Shown one piece after another: positions 1 to 9,680 of a DNA stretch of 64,000 nucleotides. Within the stretch, counting starts at the first letter, position 1; each line of letters opens with the position of its first letter. Both the position numbers and the translations under genes were made by a program. Source of the DNA: Austwickia sp. (GTDB lineage Bacteria > Actinomycetota > Actinomycetes > Actinomycetales > Dermatophilaceae); contig CP064985.1 in the NCBI GenBank assembly GCA_016699675.1, forward strand, positions 3,038,001 to 3,102,000, read 5' to 3'. Below the pieces are notes generated by a model. It saw nothing but the letters and a program-made list of their open reading frames with translations. It was not told the DNA's origin and did no database searches.

Positions 1-105
1 GTTGCGGCGGGCCTGGGGCGGGCCGGGGCAGGGCCGGCGATCGCGCTCACGGCGTATCTGGCCATGGGCGCCATCGCCGGCTTCTCCGTGTCTGGATCCA
101 CTTGA
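1..105 (+). CDS. C-terminal tail of a truncated protein, probably membrane-bound
   Basis: Frame 1 is open from the window edge to a TGA at 103-105. The 34 visible residues form a hydrophobic stretch (AIALTAYLAMGAIAGF) followed by a short polar tail, like the end of a last transmembrane helix. The next gene starts 18 nt later in the same frame, so the two could form an operon; a single gene broken by the TGA is also possible. No family can be assigned from so short a piece. Confidence 0.35.
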   Translation, partial: VAAGLGRAGAGPAIALTAYLAMGAIAGFSVSGST

Positions 106-123
106 AGTCGGAACTCAGCCTTC

Positions 124-675
124 GTGCTGAACTCGCCCGTGTGGCGAGGCTGGCCGCAGTACGCCTTCGGGGTGGGGCTCGTCGTGGGAGGTCTGCTCTC
201 GGCGGCGGTCCTGGTGACCGTGGGTTCCTTGGTGCGACTTGTGGCGCCACCCGCGTTCTGGGCGGCGATGATCGCGGTGTGGTTTGCGGTGGTCGCGCTT
301 CGGGAGGTCGGGGCGTTGTCCTTCGGGTTGCCCCAGAACGCCCGGCTGGTCCCGGAGTCCGTGCTTCGGCACGGCCGATTCTGGGGCCCGTTCGAGTTCG
401 GGCTGGAGATGGGTACCGGGGTGCGGACGTATGTCACCTCCGGGCTTGCGTACGTCGTGGTGCCCGTGCTGGCGCTCTTGGCGGGGTGGGCACCGGCGCT
501 GCTGGCCGGCGTGGGCTTCGGTCTCGGCCGGACCGTGATGACGGTCTCGGCGCTGCGCTACGGAAGGGACGCCGAATGGGACCGAGCGTTTGATCGCCAC
601 GCGCGCCCGATCCACGGGATTCTCCTAAGCGCGTTCGCGGCGGCGCTAGCCGTGGCGTTGGTGGCGGCCCTTTGA
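124..675 (+). CDS. hypothetical integral membrane protein
   Basis: This 183-residue protein starts with GTG and has no clear ribosome binding site. Hydrophobic segments lie at about residues 10-35, 38-60, 105-130 and 160-183, so it is probably a four-helix membrane protein. I do not recognise a family. The 3' end overlaps the convergent MauE-like gene by 30 bp. Both encode small membrane proteins, but the convergent arrangement argues against one operon. The start is uncertain because the same frame is open upstream to 106. Confidence 0.55.
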   Translation: MLNSPVWRGWPQYAFGVGLVVGGLLSAAVLVTVGSLVRLVAPPAFWAAMIAVWFAVVALREVGALSFGLPQNARLVPESVLRHGRFWGPFEFGLEMGTGVRTYVTSGLAYVVVPVLALLAGWAPALLAGVGFGLGRTVMTVSALRYGRDAEWDRAFDRHARPIHGILLSAFAAALAVALVAAL

Positions 676-1239
676 GCGCCGGGCGGCCTCGCCGTCCCGG
701 GCCTGATCTGTGAGGACGGTCGGCAGCAGGGCAGCGATCGCCGCGAGCAGCCCGGCGGCAGCCAGCAGGATGAGGCGGTCCGGCGCGGGCATGTCGATCG
801 CGGTCGCCCCGGCGGCCGGGGGCCAGTTCATCGCGCTGCCTGCCGAGCAGGCGGCGAACAGCGCCGCCCGCCCGATAGCCGGGACCCCCGCCGGCGTGTC
901 CCCGCCGAGGCAGCCACATGGGGCCCCGGGGCGACGACGGACCAGGACCAGCAGGTAGGCGGCGAAGCCCGCGTACAGCGCGGTCGGCACCGCGCAGCTC
1001 TCGCGGAAGCCGGGGGCGCCGCCGACCCAGAGCGCCAGCACGACGACGCCGACCGCCAGCTGCGCCGGTCCGAGGGCGGCGCCGACGACCCGGCGCCCGC
1101 GGGGCCCGAGCAACCTCTGGCGCGCCAGCGTGGCCGCCAGCCGGGGTCGGTCCAGGCTGTCCAGCGCACCGGCCACGAGGAGCAAAACGGCGCCCGCGAG
1201 CGTCCCGATGGTCACGGCGTCCGCCCACCTGAGCACCAC
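646..1239 (-). CDS. MauE/DoxX-like membrane protein
   Basis: The 197-residue protein has four or five hydrophobic segments and a Cys pair in PCGCLGG near residue 115. This pattern resembles the MauE family (methylamine utilisation protein E), whose members act in membrane-side thiol chemistry. Nothing else from a methylamine dehydrogenase cluster is present, so a role in methylamine use is not implied; a general disulfide or redox role is an inference. The gene begins GTG-GTG six nt after a TAGTCT box, so the transcript is probably leaderless. Confidence 0.6.
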   Translation of the reverse strand: MVLRWADAVTIGTLAGAVLLLVAGALDSLDRPRLAATLARQRLLGPRGRRVVGAALGPAQLAVGVVVLALWVGGAPGFRESCAVPTALYAGFAAYLLVLVRRRPGAPCGCLGGDTPAGVPAIGRAALFAACSAGSAMNWPPAAGATAIDMPAPDRLILLAAAGLLAAIAALLPTVLTDQARDGEAARRSKGRHQRHG

Positions 1240-1245
1240 AGACCC

Positions 1246-1251
1246 AGACTA
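1246..1251 (-). promoter_or_regulatory. -10 box of the MauE-like gene
   Basis: TAGTCT on the minus strand lies 6 nt before the GTG start at 1239. There is no ribosome binding site between them, which fits a leaderless transcript. Confidence 0.45.
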
Positions 1252-2238
1252 GGAGAACTGCTCGGACGGCTGGCTGGCTCCGGCCGCCCAGCATGGGCCG
1301 GAAGGCCTCGAGGCCCGGGCTGGGCGGCTCGCGGGAAAGCGCCACCTGGGACCGGCGGTGCGTTGCGCAAACCGACGCATGGTGAGACGGTGGCGAAGGA
1401 TTGGCTGTTGCCGCCGCGGCAGGGTGGTTAAGCGGTCTGTGGGCGGTCATGGACGAGCCGGCGGCCGCCCGGCTGCCTCGTGCGGGCGGGTCATTCACCT
1501 GCGAATACGTCTGTTAACGGTCGTCCGCGCGACCTTTGTCGACGGGATCGTGGGGGCATTCGCCGGTTCCCAGATCCATCCGACGCAGCGCGCCGGGACA
1601 GACATCGTGCCTGCTAGGCGGGTCGAACAATCGACGAACGGTCGCGTCGGGACTTGATCGGCGTTTTCGTAACTGTCACTATCAGGATGAACGTTCTGGA
1701 CGGTCGGCTTTACCAAGACCCGGTCAGATCGTCGGCTTTTCTGTCTCGTTCTCGCGGAGCGTGGCGACGGCTTGTGCCGCTCCAGTTCGCGGACGTGACC
1801 GGGTCGGACTGCTGGTTGCGGCCAGCTTCGCCTGACCCCCTTGAGCCCGCGTCATGCGCGGGTCGTGGTCGGCCGGTCAACGGCGCCCTGCCGACCACGA
1901 TCCGGCGTCTTGACGTCGCCGTGAAGCGCATCCCCCCGGCGCCCAACACGCCGTCCCATGCGCTCGCCCCCCGTCTCCCCGCCAGCCAGGAGGACCCGCT
2001 CACTGTGCTCGGATACGGTGCTTTCGCCCGAGTCGGCCGACGTGATCTGCGATTCGCGCGGGTCGTTCGAGTGCTGCCGGGCACAGCCCCCCGCGAGCGC
2101 GCCGAGCCGGAGCGCGCGTCCGGGGCGACGGGCACCAACACCGCGACGCCGGAGCGCGCGCGCCGGAATGTCTGTCCGGGGCGGATCGTTTGAGCGGGTA
2201 GCCACCCGTACGACGAGCGCCGTCAGGAAGTGAACCCG
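1252..2238. other. gene-poor gap of about 1 kb
   Basis: The open frames here are Arg/Pro-rich, overlap on both strands and resemble no family. The largest, at 1654-2193, has no ribosome binding site or recognisable domain. I see no tRNA, insertion sequence or clear terminator. The only assignable signal is the AGGAAG ribosome binding site at 2225-2230 that serves the next gene. Confidence 0.4.
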
Positions 2239-3159
2239 ATGACCCAGCCCGCCGGTCAGCCGCGCATCCCCTTGAGTCGCCTGCAGTTGCCGCACCCCAT
2301 GAGCCTGCACGTGTTCGAGGAGTACGAGCAGGCGCAACGCGCGGTGGACTACCTGTCGGATCGCGAGTTCCCCGTGCAGAACGTCATGATCGTGGGCACG
2401 GATCTCAAGCAGGTCGAGCGCGTCACCGGCCGGCTGACGTCGGGCCGGATCCTCGCGTCCGGCGCCGCCTCCGGCGCGTGGATGGGCGCCTTCTTCGGCC
2501 TATTGATGTGGGCGTTCGTGCAGGGTGGGGGCGCGGCTCAGTTCCTCACCGCGGTGATCGTCGGCGCGATCTTCGGGATGATCTGGGCGCTGATCCTCTA
2601 CCGGTTCACCGGCGGCGCCCGGGACTTCACCTCCGTCATGCAGGTGGTGGCGACGCGCTACGAGGTGTTGGTCGAGGCCACCCTGATCGGGCAGGCGCGC
2701 GCGCTGCTGGAGGATCAACGGCGTGGCGTGCCCAGCGATGCCGGGCGTGAACCGCAGTCCCGGGGGGCGGCCGGTCCGGCGCCGGTGCCGCCGGGCCAGG
2801 GCTTCAGCGGCCCGTACGGAGCTGCGGGGGCCGGCAGTGCGGGCGCCGGACCGGGTGCGGCGACGCCCGGCGCTCCGCCACCCCAGGCGGGCTCGGGCGC
2901 GACCGCGCACTCGCCGTACGGCGTCGCGCCCTCCGGTCAGCCTGTCCAGCCGGGGCCTGACGGCCACGCGGTCCAGCCTGGTCCGGCGGCGCCGAAGTAC
3001 CGCACCTATGGCGAGGCCCTCGACGCCGAGCGCGCGGCCCGCCAGCAGCCCGCCCCGACGGTCCCCGGGACGCGGGCCGGTTCCGGGGGCGTCTCGGGTG
3101 ACGACTCCGCCGCCGAGGATGCGCACGACGCGGTGGACCCCCGCGACGGGCGCGGCTGA
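2239..3159 (+). CDS. general stress protein 17M-like domain protein
   Basis: The protein is 306 residues. The N-terminal half (SLHVFEEYEQAQRAVDYLSD, then NVMIVGTDLKQVERVTGR) matches the general stress protein 17M/YflT-like domain (PF11181) common in actinobacteria. Two glycine-rich hydrophobic segments follow at about residues 77-120 and should span the membrane. The C-terminal half is a Pro/Gly/Ala-rich, low-complexity and probably disordered tail. ATG 2239 is preferred over GTG 2230 because AGGAAG at 2225-2230 is 8 nt from the ATG but overlaps the GTG. Molecular function is unknown. Confidence 0.7.
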   Translation: MTQPAGQPRIPLSRLQLPHPMSLHVFEEYEQAQRAVDYLSDREFPVQNVMIVGTDLKQVERVTGRLTSGRILASGAASGAWMGAFFGLLMWAFVQGGGAAQFLTAVIVGAIFGMIWALILYRFTGGARDFTSVMQVVATRYEVLVEATLIGQARALLEDQRRGVPSDAGREPQSRGAAGPAPVPPGQGFSGPYGAAGAGSAGAGPGAATPGAPPPQAGSGATAHSPYGVAPSGQPVQPGPDGHAVQPGPAAPKYRTYGEALDAERAARQQPAPTVPGTRAGSGGVSGDDSAAEDAHDAVDPRDGRG

Positions 3160-3190
3160 CGCAGGCCGACGCGACGGGCGCGGCTGACGC
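3142..3190. repeat. 21-bp direct repeat, 28-bp period, across a stop codon
   Basis: Two identical 21-bp copies lie at 3142-3162 and 3170-3190. The first contains the TGA stop of the preceding gene, so the stop context is duplicated. It looks like a local tandem duplication without an obvious role. Confidence 0.7.
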
Positions 3191-3291
3191 GGCTCATCAA
3201 GCCACGGGTTGACGCGGCGGTCCGTGCCACGCTGGGACTGCCCGGCAACCTCCCGCCGGGCCATGCGCCTCTGTACGGGTGAGGAGGGGGT

Positions 3292-3942
3292 ATGGCGGAG
3301 CCGGCGGGCTTCCGGGAGTTCGTGCAGGCGCGCACGCGCGCGCTGCTGCGCACGGCCTACCTGCTTACCGGTGACGAGGTCCTGGCACAGGACCTGTTGC
3401 AGGAGGCGCTGGCCCGGACCTGGCCGCGCTGGGATCAGATCGGCGACGGGGCGCAGGAGGCCTACGTGCGGACGGTGATGTTGCATCTTCAGGGCGCCTG
3501 GTGGCGGCGCCGGTGGCGCGGCGAGGTGCCCACCCAGACACTGCCGGAACGGCGGCGCGGCTCCGACCCGCTGGCCGGTTCCGGCGGTGCCAGCTCTGGG
3601 GATGACGCCGGACCCGGCGGAGCCAGTGGCGTCCCCGACGGTGGTCTCGACGTGGAGCTGGCGAGGGCGTTGTTGACGCTGCCGGTGGGGCAGCGGCAGG
3701 TGGTGGTCTTGCGGTACGCCGAGGACCGGTCGGTGCAGGACTGTGCCCGGCTGCTCGGCTGTTCCGACGGCACGGTGAAGAGCCAGGCCAGCAAGGGCCT
3801 CGCTGCCCTGCGCCGGATTCTCGGCGCAGGCGCAGGCGCAGACGCAGGCGCAGGCCCGGGTGCTGACCCCAGCACGGGTGATGGCGTGGGCGAGGGCGTT
3901 CGACGCGCGTCCCGGGGATCGACGGGGGAGGTGAGCGCGTGA
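3292..3942 (+). CDS. SigE-family ECF RNA polymerase sigma factor
   Basis: The protein is 216 residues. Region 2 is seen in FVQARTRALLRTAYLLTGD and LLQEALARTWPRWD. Region 4 is seen in LPVGQRQVVVLRYAEDRSV and LLGCSDGTVKSQASKGLAAL, a helix-turn-helix for the -35 element. This is typical of the actinobacterial SigE-type ECF group. The linker and the C-terminal tail are Gly/Ala/Asp-rich and longer than usual. GAGGAGGGG lies just before the ATG. The stop overlaps the next start by 4 nt (GTGA), so sigma factor and membrane partner should be translationally coupled. It probably responds to an envelope or stress signal; the target promoters are unknown. Confidence 0.88.
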   Translation: MAEPAGFREFVQARTRALLRTAYLLTGDEVLAQDLLQEALARTWPRWDQIGDGAQEAYVRTVMLHLQGAWWRRRWRGEVPTQTLPERRRGSDPLAGSGGASSGDDAGPGGASGVPDGGLDVELARALLTLPVGQRQVVVLRYAEDRSVQDCARLLGCSDGTVKSQASKGLAALRRILGAGAGADAGAGPGADPSTGDGVGEGVRRASRGSTGEVSA

Positions 3943-4778
3943 CCGACTCTCCGGAGACCGAGGGTCCACAGGGCGGGCCCGCAGACGCGGACCTGCTGGG
4001 CCGGTTGTCCGCTGCAGCGGGGCCCGAGTCGCGCGGCGCCACGACGTACGACGGGGTCGTTGCGCGGGTCGAGCAGCGCGCGGCGCGACGCCGTACCGGC
4101 TTGTCGGCCGCCGGGACCCTCGCCACACTCGCACTGGTCGGTGGGGGAGTTGTTGCGCTGGGCCGGGGCGGCGGCGCGGCGACGCAGAGCGCGGATTCGG
4201 CCGCGGGGAGCAGCGTGCGCCGCACGACCGCGACGGCGTCGGGACTGCCGCACGCGGCAACGGGGAAGGCGGCGTCGTCCGGCGCGTTGAGCCAGGCCAA
4301 CACTGCCGCCACCTGCCCGTCGGCGTTGCCGGCTACCCTTCCGGCACCGGGGCCCCCGGGGGCCGATCTCGCCGGGCGACTCGTCCAACAGGCGCCGGGG
4401 GCCAGTGCTCTGATCTGCAGCTACCCCCTGGTTGGCCCCGAGGCCGCCGCGGCTCCCGGCGGATCCACCGCCGCGCTGCTGGGCCAACGGGAGGTTGCGG
4501 CGGACGGATCGTGGCTTGCTCGAGTCGCCGGTTTGCCGGCGGTGAGCGACGCGGCGCGCGCGGGCGACGGCCGGGGCTGCCCGACCACGGCAGGGCTGGG
4601 CGGGACCGGGGTGTACGTGGTCCGGCTCGACTACGCCACGGGCGGCATGTCGTGGCTGCGCGTGGTCGTCGGTCCCTGCGGTGCTGCCGTGGACAACGGC
4701 GGCACGCTCACGCGGCAGACCGACCAGGTGGTCGCCGACGTGCGTGCGGCGTACGAGGGCGGCGCGCCGCTGCGGTGA
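3939..4778 (+). CDS. probable membrane-anchored anti-sigma partner
   Basis: The protein is 279 residues. A soluble N-terminal part of about 55 residues is followed by one transmembrane helix (LATLALVGGGVVAL, about residues 65-80) and a large Ala/Gly-rich extracytoplasmic domain with several cysteines. This topology, and the 4-nt overlap with the sigma gene, are usual for the second gene of SigE-type ECF operons. No zinc-binding anti-sigma HxxxCxxC motif is visible, so the anti-sigma role rests on topology and context. Confidence 0.6.
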   Translation: MTDSPETEGPQGGPADADLLGRLSAAAGPESRGATTYDGVVARVEQRAARRRTGLSAAGTLATLALVGGGVVALGRGGGAATQSADSAAGSSVRRTTATASGLPHAATGKAASSGALSQANTAATCPSALPATLPAPGPPGADLAGRLVQQAPGASALICSYPLVGPEAAAAPGGSTAALLGQREVAADGSWLARVAGLPAVSDAARAGDGRGCPTTAGLGGTGVYVVRLDYATGGMSWLRVVVGPCGAAVDNGGTLTRQTDQVVADVRAAYEGGAPLR

Positions 4779-4824
4779 TTCTCGGACCGGGGGGTCTGAC
4801 CGGGTCGGACCGGGACAGCCCGGG

Positions 4825-6441
4825 TCAGGGGAGCAGGCCCGCCATCCACTCCTCGACGGCACTCGACGTACGGGGTAGGTGGTGCGAGAGGACCTCGCAG
4901 CCGTCCTGCGTCACGAGGACGTCGTCCTCGATCCGTACGCCGATGCCGCGCAGCTCCTCCGGGACGAGGAGGTCCTCGGACTTGAAGTAGAGGCCGGGCT
5001 CGACCGTCAGGATCATGCCGGGCCGCAGCTCGCCGTCCATGTAGTCCTCGCGCAGCGCCAGGGCGCAGTCGTGTACGTCGAGGCCCAGGTGGTGGCTGGT
5101 GCCGTGGACCATCCAGCGGCGGTGCCACTGCCCCTTGTCCTTGTCCAGGGCGTCGTCGACGGTGACGCCGTCGGGGAGCATGCCCCAGTCGTACAGGGTC
5201 TGCGCGATGACCCGAATCGCGGCGGCGTGGACGTCCTTGAACTGGATGCCCGGCCGGATGGCCGCGATGCCGGCCTCCTGGGCGGCGTACACGGCGTCGT
5301 AGACCCGGCGCTGGGCCTCGGTGAATCGGCCGTTCGCCGGCAGGGTGCGGGTGATGTCCGCGGTGAAGAGGGAGTCCATCTCGATCCCGGCGTCGAGCAG
5401 CACGAGGTCGCCGTCGTGGACGTCGCCGGTGTTTCGGATCCAGTGCAGCGTGTTGGCGTGGTCCGCTGCGGCACAGATGGATTCGTACCCCACGCCGTTC
5501 CCCTCGTGGCGCGCCGTGCGGTTGAACGTGCCCTCGATCCAACGCTCGCCACGGCCGCGTCGGATGGCCTCGGGGAGCTCCGCGACGACGGCCTCGAACG
5601 CAGTCGCGGTCGCCGCGCACGCCGCGCGCATCTGGTCGACCTCCCAGGCGTCCTTGGCCAGGCGCATCGTGGACAGGTAGCGGCTGAGCTCGACGTCTGC
5701 GGCGTACTCGTCCTGCGCCTCGCTCTCCTCCTGGCCCTCGTCCTGCGCGGACTCTTGACTCTGGCTGTGGGTGGCTTGCTGGGCGGCGGCGTCGACCTGG
5801 GCAGCCGCGGCTTTCTGGGTGACCGCTGCGTCCTGGGTGACCGCGGCGTCCTGGGTGACGGTGGCGCGGGCGGCGTCGACCTGGGCGGCCACCATCGCGT
5901 CGGCCTCGCGGACCACCCGCAGCTGGATCAGACCGACGTCCTTGCCCACCTCGTTCTCGAACTGGGCCAGGTCCCGGGTCTCCAGGCCCAGCTCGGCACT
6001 CACCGAGGCGAGCCCGGGGCGGCGTCCGACCCAGAACTCGCCGTACCGCGCGTCGGCGAAGAACTCGTCCGTGTCCCGGCCCGAGGTGGGACGCAGGTAG
6101 AGGATCGCGTCGTGGCCGCCCTGCTCGGCGGGGTCCAGGACGAGTACGGCGTCCGGCTCGCGGTCCGCGCCGAGGCCGGTGAGGTGCGCGAACGCGCTGT
6201 GCGGGCGGAACGCGTAGTCGCAGTCGTTGCTGCGGACCTTCAGTCCGCCCGCGGGGATGACGAGGCGCTCGCCGGGGAAGTGCTCGGAGAGGCGGCGGCG
6301 CCGGTCCGCGGCGTAGGCGGCGACTTCGGCGCGCAGGGGGAGCGTCTCGTCGGGGTCGGCCCATCCCGTGGCGATGTACGCCCGGAACTCGTCGGTGACG
6401 GGAATCCCCCGATGCTCGGCCTTGGTCTGCTTCTCGCTCAC
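4825..6441 (-). CDS. pepP: Xaa-Pro aminopeptidase (M24B), PepP type
   Basis: The 538-residue enzyme should remove N-terminal residues that precede proline, in the cytoplasm. An AMP_N domain covers about residues 15-180 and a pita-bread M24 domain about 255-515. Metal ligands are visible as D350, D362, H451 (in HGTSHHLGLDVHD), E481 (TVEPG) and E505 (RIEDD). Between the domains lies a lineage-specific insert at about 183-248, rich in Ala, Gln and Glu and with an imperfect VTQDAA repeat, so the protein is about 100 residues longer than the E. coli enzyme. The gene is monocistronic and convergent with the sigma operon. Confidence 0.9.
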   Translation of the reverse strand: MSEKQTKAEHRGIPVTDEFRAYIATGWADPDETLPLRAEVAAYAADRRRRLSEHFPGERLVIPAGGLKVRSNDCDYAFRPHSAFAHLTGLGADREPDAVLVLDPAEQGGHDAILYLRPTSGRDTDEFFADARYGEFWVGRRPGLASVSAELGLETRDLAQFENEVGKDVGLIQLRVVREADAMVAAQVDAARATVTQDAAVTQDAAVTQKAAAAQVDAAAQQATHSQSQESAQDEGQEESEAQDEYAADVELSRYLSTMRLAKDAWEVDQMRAACAATATAFEAVVAELPEAIRRGRGERWIEGTFNRTARHEGNGVGYESICAAADHANTLHWIRNTGDVHDGDLVLLDAGIEMDSLFTADITRTLPANGRFTEAQRRVYDAVYAAQEAGIAAIRPGIQFKDVHAAAIRVIAQTLYDWGMLPDGVTVDDALDKDKGQWHRRWMVHGTSHHLGLDVHDCALALREDYMDGELRPGMILTVEPGLYFKSEDLLVPEELRGIGVRIEDDVLVTQDGCEVLSHHLPRTSSAVEEWMAGLLP

Positions 6442-6603
6442 CCGCCCACCATGCCACGGGGCCGGCCCGTGGTCGGCGCTGGGCCGGCAGGGCGCCCTTC
6501 CGTCCTTGCCGCCGGTTCCCGACGTCCACGCTCACTGCAGCGAGTGCTTCCCTCGGTTTCCGGTGCCACCGCGGGAAAGCAGCTCTCTTTGGTACGCCGA
6601 CGC

Positions 6604-6636
6604 GCCGTACCGCTGCAGCGAGAGCAGCGGTACGGC
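6604..6636. terminator. stem-loop terminator, cut off from its gene by IS elements
   Basis: A perfect 13-bp stem (6604-6616 with 6624-6636) has a 7-nt loop and no T-tract. Removing the IS elements at 6657-12994 puts it about 17 nt downstream of the stop codon of the secreted repeat protein on the minus strand, so it was probably that gene's terminator. Confidence 0.6.
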
Positions 6637-6796
6637 ACGTCGATCCGGCGCGTTAGCCCCGGTCTTTCATGACGGTGCCGACGACGGCATCGCTGCGTGG
6701 GGTGAGTCGATGACGGTGCGCGGGTACGACATTGGGCCGGCTGGCGCTGCCGGGCTGCGGTTCTCCGGGTCGTGATGTCGTGGGCGGACGGGGGGG

Positions 6797-7045
6797 TCAG
6801 GCGGGTTGTGGGATCGCGGCGATGTTGGCGAAGACTGCGACGATCGCGGCCGCCCATGGCCACGACTCGGGTATCCGCAAGCGTCGTCGGCGGGCGCTGT
6901 GAGTCAGCCGGGCTGGGACGTGAAGGAAGCGGTAGCGCAGCGCTTTCGGCTCACACGCCGCCAGCGACTTCGCGTCTCCGGTCAGTGCGAGGAGCCGGGT
7001 CCATGCGGTCAGGTCGGCAGCGATCTGCACCAGCATCAGCTGGGC
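6797..7045 (-). pseudogene. C-terminal fragment of the element A transposase
   Basis: The frame reads AQLMLVQIAADLTAWTRLLA onward and ends IAAIPQPA. It matches the C-terminal region of IS1380 transposases and continues, past the inserted IS3-family element, the N-terminal part at 10031-11186. It has no start codon of its own and is not expected to be functional. Confidence 0.85.
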
Positions 7046-7080
7046 TGCCCGGCGTTTCTCGGACTCGGTTATTGGGTTTG

Positions 7081-7511
7081 TCAGGCAGCCTGACTGGGAT
7101 GTTGGAAACCGTTTAGGACTTCCCAGGGTGTTTGATACCCGAGACGGGAATGATGCCTGCGCCGATTATAGAACACTTCGATGTAAGCCGCGATGGCCCG
7201 CGCCGCCTCGTCACGCGTCGCGTAATGACGACGGTTAACTAGTTCGACTTTCAATGCGCCGTTGGTTGATTCGGCTAAGGCGTTATCGTAGCAGATACCG
7301 GTTCGACCTACAGAACGCTTCAGGCCCAACCGGTCGAGGACGAGGCGGTATTCTTCGGAGGTGTAGTTGCTGCCGCGGTCGCTGTGGAATACGGCACCAT
7401 CCGGAAGGGTGATGTTACGGGCGGCCATCTCGATCGCGGCGGTGATTAGTGTGGTGCGGTAGTGTTCGGCCATGGCCCACCCCACGATCGCCCGCGAATA
7501 GCAGTCGATCA
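7081..7511 (-). pseudogene. C-terminal part of interrupted IS3 orfB transposase
   Basis: The frame reads VIDCYSRAIVGWAMAEH, then FHSDRGSNYTS with the second catalytic Asp and NALAESTNGALKVELV with the catalytic Glu of the DDE integrase fold. It ends GFQHPSQAA. Excising element B with one copy of its target duplication joins it in frame to the N-terminal half as GWLYVALVIDCYS. The open frame that runs on to 7722 is read-through into element B. Confidence 0.88.
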
Positions 7512-7514
7512 CTA

Positions 7515-9202
7515 ACCCGGATGTTGCATGGGGGCTTGCTGGTGGGGGCCGGGCCGTCGTTGACGCCTCGGTGGGGCTGATTCTGGCCGGTGGGTATGAC
7601 AATGTCCCGGGGCGGCGCTTCCGGTGGGCGTCGTCTTCCACGGACGAGGGCTGTGTTGCGGGTTGTCGGGGCGGGGTGGTGGCGTTGCTCAGGGCGGGGC
7701 CAGGATCGCGAGGCGGTCCCATCCGGTGGTGAAGAGTCCCGCCCAGGGCGCCGTGACCTTGACGTGGAGCAGGCGTTGCCTACCGGTGTGGGCCAGGGTG
7801 GCTGCGATGGTGAAGAGCCGCAGCCGTAGCGTCTTGGGTTCCCAGCGGCGGGCCTGGTGCTCGGGGTAGGCCAGCATGCCCATCCACGCGATCAGGTCGT
7901 TCGCGAGTTGCACGATCAGGAGCCAGATTCGGTTCTGGGCGAAGCCCTGCAGGGGCAGGTTGGTCAGGCCGGTGTCTTTGGCGATGCGGATCCGGTCTTC
8001 GCAGCGGGCCCGGCGCCGGTGGCGTAGTTCCAGGTCGGCCAGTTGCCCACGGGTCGTGTTGGTGACGAAAGCGGTCAGCCGGTACCCCTCGACGTCGGTG
8101 AAGCGGAGTTGGGCGCCGGGGTGGGGTCGTTCGCGTCGGACGATGACCCGCATCCCGGCCGGGTACCCCGTGAGGAGACCCTTAGCCGCGAGGAGGTCGG
8201 TGAGCTCGACGACGGCCGCGCCGTCCCGGACGTCGCCGTCGGCGTCGAGGGCGACCTGCCAGGCGGTCTCGGGGATCAGCGCGTACAGCTGGGGCGTGCT
8301 GGTGGGCAGGGTGTACCCGATGGAGTACGACAGGCCGCGCCGGTCCAGGAAGGTCAGGAACTCCCGGGTGCCACCGGCGCCGTCGGTGCGGATCAAGACT
8401 TTCTTGCCGGGCCGGGAGGGGTTGATCCCGGGCACCGCCGCCAGCGCCGTCTTGGTCACGGCGATGTGGTCAGCGGCCGTGTTCGACCCAGCGTTCCCCG
8501 CTCGCAGCAGCATGCCGAGCGGTTCGCCGGTGCCCGTCTTGCCGTGGTCGAGGAAGGCGCACAGCGGGTGGAAGCCGTAGCCATGTTTGAACGTGGCGGC
8601 GGCGTTCTCCTTCTCGGAGTGGGCCGTGATCAGCGTCGCGTCAAGGTCGATGACCAGCGGATCGGTTGCTGAGGCTGCGTGGTTCGGGGCATGGGTTCCG
8701 GCCCGATGCCACACGTGGGCGCGGGCCGCGGTTCGGGCGCGGCCACGGCCTTCTCCACGGCGGTGACCTGCGAGGTCAGGGACGCGATCGTCCGGCTAAT
8801 CGTCGCATCGGAAGCGACCGGCCCGTACAGGGCGGGCTCGACTCGTAACAACGTCACGTCGCGGCAGGCGTCCCCACCCAGGGCCAGCGTGATCGCCAGA
8901 TCGAGCAGCACCTTGGCCGGGTCATGCCGGGCCAGCGACTTACGCCACGGCGTCAGCGCCGCACTCAACGTCGCGGCCAGCCCCGACACTGTCGCAGTCT
9001 GGGCCAGCAGCGCCCCACCGGCCTGGGCAACCGCCGGAACGGTGGCCGCGTCGACCTTGATTCTGGGGTAGATCCGGGTAGTGTGCTTCACCTGAAAGGT
9101 GCTCCCTTCGACCCGGCAATATCGACCTCAGCAATCGATATTCTCCCAGGTCAAGAGCACCTTTCAGCGTTTACCGGCCACACTAACCATGAAATCTCCG
9201 GG
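7515..9202 (-). mobile_element. IS1380-family element B nested in the IS3 element
   Basis: The 1688-bp element has 16-bp inverted repeats CCCGGATGTTGCATGG (from 7515) and CCCGGAGATTTCATGG (from 9202), 13 of 16 matching. CTAA duplications lie at 7511-7514 and 9203-9206. It splits the IS3 orfB codons for GWLYVAL/VIDCYS. Its transposase gene carries a frameshift. Confidence 0.9.
7689..9091 (-). pseudogene. frameshifted IS1380 transposase of element B
   Basis: The N-terminal part (from 9091, MKHTTRIYPRIKVDAATVPA) and the C-terminal part (to 7689, ending WDRLAILAPP) lie in different frames. Aligned to the intact transposase at 11420-12823, one base is missing near 8735-8743, in the stretch matching VAAARTAARA. 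Both halves otherwise keep family features: LVIDLDATLITAHSEK with catalytic Asp, RTDGAGG, and RRARCEDRIRIAKD. The product should be inactive unless frameshifting occurs. Confidence 0.85.
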
Positions 9203-9680
9203 CTAACGCCACATACAACCAGCCTTGGCCGGTCGGGACGTAAGTGATGTCTCCAACCAGTTTGGCACCCGGGGAATCGGCACTGAAGTCACGGCCGACC
9301 AGATCGGGGATGTCCGCCACCTGCGCGGCCTGGCGGGTTGTGCACCGCCGCGAGGTCCGAGGCTGGCAGGCAACGAGCCCCAGCTGGCCCATCACGGCAC
9401 GCACGGTCTCGGGGTGGCAGGGGTAGCCACGGCGTGAGAGCACTGCGTGGATACGCCGGTACCCGTAGCGACCCTCAAACTCCGCAAACACGTACTCGAT
9501 CATGGCCGCCAGTCGAGTTCGCCGCGTCGCGGTCGCCGATTCCGCCCGTGAGGACCATTCATAGAATCCCGACGCGGACACCTCGAGCCATCGGCACATC
9601 TGCCGCACCCGATACCGCGCCGTGCCATCTGGATTGCGAGTCGCCTTCTCCGCCGCGATGCACGCGTACTTCGCGCTCAC
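9203..9680 (-). pseudogene. N-terminal part of interrupted IS3 orfB transposase
   Basis: The frame opens at GTG 9680, overlapping the orfA stop by 4 nt (GTGA). It encodes the HTH_21-like and early integrase region (YGYRRIHAVLSRRGYPCHPE, LVGDITYVPT with the first catalytic Asp). It is cut after GWLYVAL by element B; the read-through frame stops at 9183 with RRFHG. Confidence 0.88.

Noticed and set aside
1654..2193. possible 179-residue gene in the 1-kb gap
   Set aside because: No ribosome binding site, no domain, composition typical of random high-G+C frames, and overlapping frames of similar length on both strands.
4879..6672. 597-residue plus-strand frame over pepP
   Set aside because: It is the complement of pepP codons with repeated Val/Gly/Asp composition and no motifs.
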